This document shows, piece after piece, positions 34,856-37,217 of a DNA stretch of 37,217 nucleotides. Position numbers and translations under genes: made by a program. The stretch covers positions 1-37,217 of the forward strand of contig WTJO01000019.1 in the NCBI GenBank assembly GCA_011524805.1. Reading direction: 5' to 3'. This DNA is from Alphaproteobacteria bacterium (GTDB taxonomy: Bacteria; Pseudomonadota; Alphaproteobacteria; Puniceispirillales; Puniceispirillaceae). Each line of letters starts with the position of its first letter. Positions within the stretch are counted from its first letter, which is position 1. Under the pieces are notes generated by a model. It was not told the origin of the DNA, searched no databases, and saw nothing but the letters and a program-made list of their open reading frames with translations.

Positions 34856-36744
34856 CCAGCAAGCCCGCGTTCCATCAGACGTGTCATGCGTCTGGCAAAT
34901 TCGGTCAGGCTATCAGGTGATTTGCCTTCCAGAATTTGCGCCTGATCAAACAGCATCAGACAGGCATCTTGGACCAGTTCAGGATCAGCATCATGTGCCA
35001 GCTTCTCGCTTATCGCCTGTATCAGCTTATGATCGGCATTCAGCTCAAGCACACGTGGCATGCCCACAAAATCCTTATTATGTGCTTTCATCAGACGTTC
35101 CATCTGAATATCCATACCATCATCATCAGCGACTAGACAGGCAGGGCTGTCGACAAGCGTTTTTGATAAACGCACATCTTTGACCTGCTCGCCCAGCTTT
35201 GATTTCAGGCTGGCAATGAGCGGTGCAAATTCTTCATCCTGATTCTCAGATTTCTGATCATCTGCTTCATCTTTTTTCGGCGCAATATCATCTAGATTTT
35301 GCGAGCCACGGCTGATTGAGGTAAGCGGCTTTTCATCAAAACTGCCAACTGCCTGAACCCAGAATTCATCAACAGGGTCAGTAAGTAACAGCACGTCAAT
35401 ATCGCGCGCCCGATAACCCTCTAGATGCGGGCTTGTTTCTGCCTGTGCGACAGATTCAGCAGATAGAAAATAGATTTTATCCTGCGTTTCAGACATGTTA
35501 TCGCAATATTCCTGCAGGCTTATCTGCGCGCCTGTTCTGGCAGAGGTGAATAGACACAGCCCCAGCAATTTGTCGCGATTATCTATATCTTCATACAGAC
35601 CCTCTTTCAGCACAATGCCGAACTGTTCCCAGAATTGCTGATAGGCCTCAAAATCTTTTTTCTTTTTCTTGTCAAGTTCGGACAGGATGCGTTTGACAAC
35701 GGCCTTGCCAATTTTCACCACCGCCGGATTATGCTGCAGCATCTCGCGGCTGACATTCAGATCAAGATCAGGCGTATCAATTACCCCTTTTACAAATCTT
35801 AGCCATGGCGGCACAAACTCCTCACATTCATCTGTGATAAAGACTTTATTGATATATAGCTGCATGCGCGATTTACGATCTGGATTAAACAAATCCATCG
35901 GGCGCTGTGACGGGATAAATAGCAGGCTGGTATAATTCAGCGCACCTTCTGTGCGGTTATGCAGGGTCATAAACGGCTCGTCATAGCCTGCACCAATCTG
36001 GCGATAGAACTGGGTGTAATCATCGTCCGAAATATCTGATTTCTGACGTGTCCAGATGGCCGAGCCTGTATTTAACTGGCGCGCATCATCTACATTTACA
36101 GGCTGCCACATCACCGGATAGCTAAGATGGTCTGAATATTTTTTTACCAGATAGCCAATTCTTTGTTCTTCAAGAAAATCCTTACAATCCTTTTTCAGAT
36201 ACAGCGTAATATCTGTGCCTGCTGACGGCTTTTCGGCCGGTGATATGTCATAACCTGATACCCCGTCTGACGACCAGAGATGCGCCTGTGTCTCGCCTGC
36301 TTTCAGCGATAACACCTCTACCTTGTCTGCTACCATAAAGGCAGAATAGAACCCGACCCCAAATTGTCCGATAAGTGACAGCGTATCATCTGATTTTTTG
36401 TCTGATGTGTCTGCTGACTGGGCAAGTTGTTCTACAAAGGCTTTCGAGCCAGAACGCGCAATCGTGCCAAGAGACGAGATCAGGTCATCATGCGACAGCC
36501 CGATACCATTATCAGAGATTGTCAGGGTCTTGGCTTTGGCATTGACCGCAAGTGTAATACCTAGCTGGTCCTCTGCTAGCAAAGCACTATCTGTTGCAGA
36601 TAGATAGGTACGCTTATCCAGCGCATCAGACGCATTCGAGATAAGTTCCCGCAGGAAAATTTCTTTATTCGAATATAGAGAATTAATTACAATATCCAGA
36701 ATTTTGCCGGTATCGGCTTCAAACTGATGCATCGGTGCAGACAT
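34852..36744 (-). CDS. htpG: HtpG chaperone (bacterial Hsp90)
   Basis: ATP-dependent dimeric chaperone. The start is set at ATG 36742-36744 (MSAPMHQFEADTGK), with GAGAG upstream; the longer frame to 36822 starts inside the promoter. The resulting 630 aa match E. coli (624). The N-terminal GHKL ATPase domain has FLRELISNASDALDK (E33, N37, D40), ISDNGIGLS, GTIARSGSKAF and GQFGVGFYSAFMVAD. The middle domain has PMDLFNPDRKSRMQLYINKVFITD, WLRFVKGVIDTPDLDLNVSREMLQ. An acidic Lys/Asp/Glu stretch lies near 480-495. The C-terminal dimerisation region ends MERGLAG. Confidence 0.98.
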   Translation of the reverse strand: MSAPMHQFEADTGKILDIVINSLYSNKEIFLRELISNASDALDKRTYLSATDSALLAEDQLGITLAVNAKAKTLTISDNGIGLSHDDLISSLGTIARSGSKAFVEQLAQSADTSDKKSDDTLSLIGQFGVGFYSAFMVADKVEVLSLKAGETQAHLWSSDGVSGYDISPAEKPSAGTDITLYLKKDCKDFLEEQRIGYLVKKYSDHLSYPVMWQPVNVDDARQLNTGSAIWTRQKSDISDDDYTQFYRQIGAGYDEPFMTLHNRTEGALNYTSLLFIPSQRPMDLFNPDRKSRMQLYINKVFITDECEEFVPPWLRFVKGVIDTPDLDLNVSREMLQHNPAVVKIGKAVVKRILSELDKKKKKDFEAYQQFWEQFGIVLKEGLYEDIDNRDKLLGLCLFTSARTGAQISLQEYCDNMSETQDKIYFLSAESVAQAETSPHLEGYRARDIDVLLLTDPVDEFWVQAVGSFDEKPLTSISRGSQNLDDIAPKKDEADDQKSENQDEEFAPLIASLKSKLGEQVKDVRLSKTLVDSPACLVADDDGMDIQMERLMKAHNKDFVGMPRVLELNADHKLIQAISEKLAHDADPELVQDACLMLFDQAQILEGKSPDSLTEFARRMTRLMERGLAG

Positions 36745-36820
36745 AATATTAGGCTCTCTTCGATAATTTATATGCATAATCATGATATAGACATCGGGCG
36801 TATCGCCCTGCCTGACGTTC

Positions 36821-36849
36821 ATGTGGGAGGCAGAGAGCAGAATTTCAAG
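36821..36849 (-). promoter_or_regulatory. Sigma32 (RpoH)-like heat-shock promoter of htpG
   Basis: Read on the minus strand: CTTGAA (36849-36844), 16-base spacer, then CCCACAT (36827-36821). The layout and the C-Y-Y-A-C-A-T -10 match the clpB promoter. Transcription should begin near 36813 and give a leader of about 70 bases that includes a small hairpin GGGCG-ATA-CGCCC (36795-36807). Confidence 0.65.
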
Positions 36850-36938
36850 ACCGGATACCTATGGTTTTTACAGTTTTCAGCGCTATCTTAAACCTGCTAC
36901 AAAACATGTAGGAACATTGATACCAACAAGATCTATAG

Positions 36939-37217
36939 GCAAAAGCACTGTCTCTTCTAGACCATACCCCCCAGCAACAGCAGGCAATTGTACTTCATCC
37001 GGAGTTGGCAAACCTGCCGGCGCGGCATAATCTCGGCAGAACCGCCGACACAAAGCTGGAAGAGGCCGTCGGGCTGGCGCAGGCAATATCGCTTAAGATT
37101 GTGCATCAGGAAATCCTGAATATTAGCAGACCCAGAGCTGCTACGATCATGGGTTCAGGCATGCTGGAGCGTCTAGCACTATTGGCGAAATCATTCGAGC
37201 ATCCCTTATTTATTATC
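36939..37217 (+). CDS. hflX: HflX GTPase, N-terminal fragment cut by window edge, start unclear
   Basis: Ribosome-associated GTPase that splits stalled ribosomes under stress. The frame from about 36972 reads QQQAIVLHPELANLPARH, then TADTKLEEAVGLAQAISLKI, then VHQEILNISRPRAATIMGSG and MLERLALLAKSFEHPLFII. This is the HflX N-terminal domain, with the LEEAVGLA and P-R-x-A-T-x-x-G-S-G signatures. The frame opens after a TAG at 36936-36938 and has no ATG, GTG or binding site in its first 30 codons. The neighbouring frame, open from 36821, has a TTG at 36917 behind AGGA and would join in frame if the C6 run at 36967-36972 had one C fewer. So the start may be disturbed by an indel, or a non-standard codon is used. 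Confidence 0.85.

Noticed and set aside
36745-36822. N-terminal extension of HtpG (26 residues)
   Set aside because: It would start inside the predicted -10 of the promoter and lacks homology to the family. ATG 36744 gives the normal length.
1-37217. CRISPR arrays, insertion sequences, tRNA or rRNA genes, prophage genes
   Set aside because: Looked for direct repeats with spacers, transposase-like products with terminal repeats, and GGTTCGAAT-type T-arms. None was found apart from the tmRNA.

Overview
The window looks like part of the chromosome of a free-living aerobic alphaproteobacterium, probably marine. The strongest clue is a two-piece, circularly permuted tmRNA gene (3841-4190) whose tag begins ANDN, next to an alpha-type SspB. 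Other clues are thyA-folA beside hflK, an alpha-type C-minus ribosomal protein L36, and the oxidative gene content. A SAR116-like lineage would fit, but I cannot test that here. Coding is dense, with many 4-base overlaps and few gaps over 150 bp. I see no tRNA, rRNA, insertion sequence, phage gene or CRISPR array.

Layout. 1-3641: hflK (cut by the left edge), divergent mrp (Fe-S/P-loop ATPase with a His-rich linker), then thyA-folA on the minus strand. 3790-4838: tmRNA promoter, tmRNA and sspB, together a ribosome-rescue and ClpXP-delivery pair. 4932-10597: class I fumarase facing a glcDEF glycolate oxidase operon. 10724-12968: an intergenic block with a rho-independent terminator, then rpmJ, msrA and pgk. 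13079-17251: an AzlCD amino-acid exporter, a DMT permease, a TauE/SafE permease with pterin carbinolamine dehydratase, a small flavodoxin-like protein and YciB/IspZ. 17263-21658: an FMN 2-hydroxyacid dehydrogenase with an adjacent cytochrome c, a D-2-hydroxyacid dehydrogenase, a HAD phosphatase and ferredoxin-NADP reductase. 21854-30632: a PF11449-like metal exporter, a glutarate module (family III CoA-transferase plus glutaryl-CoA dehydrogenase), a second DMT permease, methylmalonyl-CoA mutase and an acetolactate-synthase-like ThDP enzyme. 30752-36849: a heat-shock block of clpB, an unknown secreted protein and convergent htpG. The right edge holds the start of hflX.

How it fits together. 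Protein quality control is a recurrent theme: HflK, tmRNA, SspB, MsrA, ClpB, HtpG and HflX. Carbon metabolism centres on organic acids: glycolate and other 2-hydroxyacids, fumarate, glutaryl-CoA and methylmalonyl-CoA. clpB and htpG are preceded by near-identical sigma32-like promoters (CTTGAA, 16-base spacer, C-Y-Y-A-C-A-T), which suggests one regulon. Most genes are conserved housekeeping or catabolic genes. The least explained items are the secreted protein between clpB and htpG, the pseudo-symmetric exporter with a palindrome in its promoter, and an apparent frame break at a C6 run at the start of hflX.
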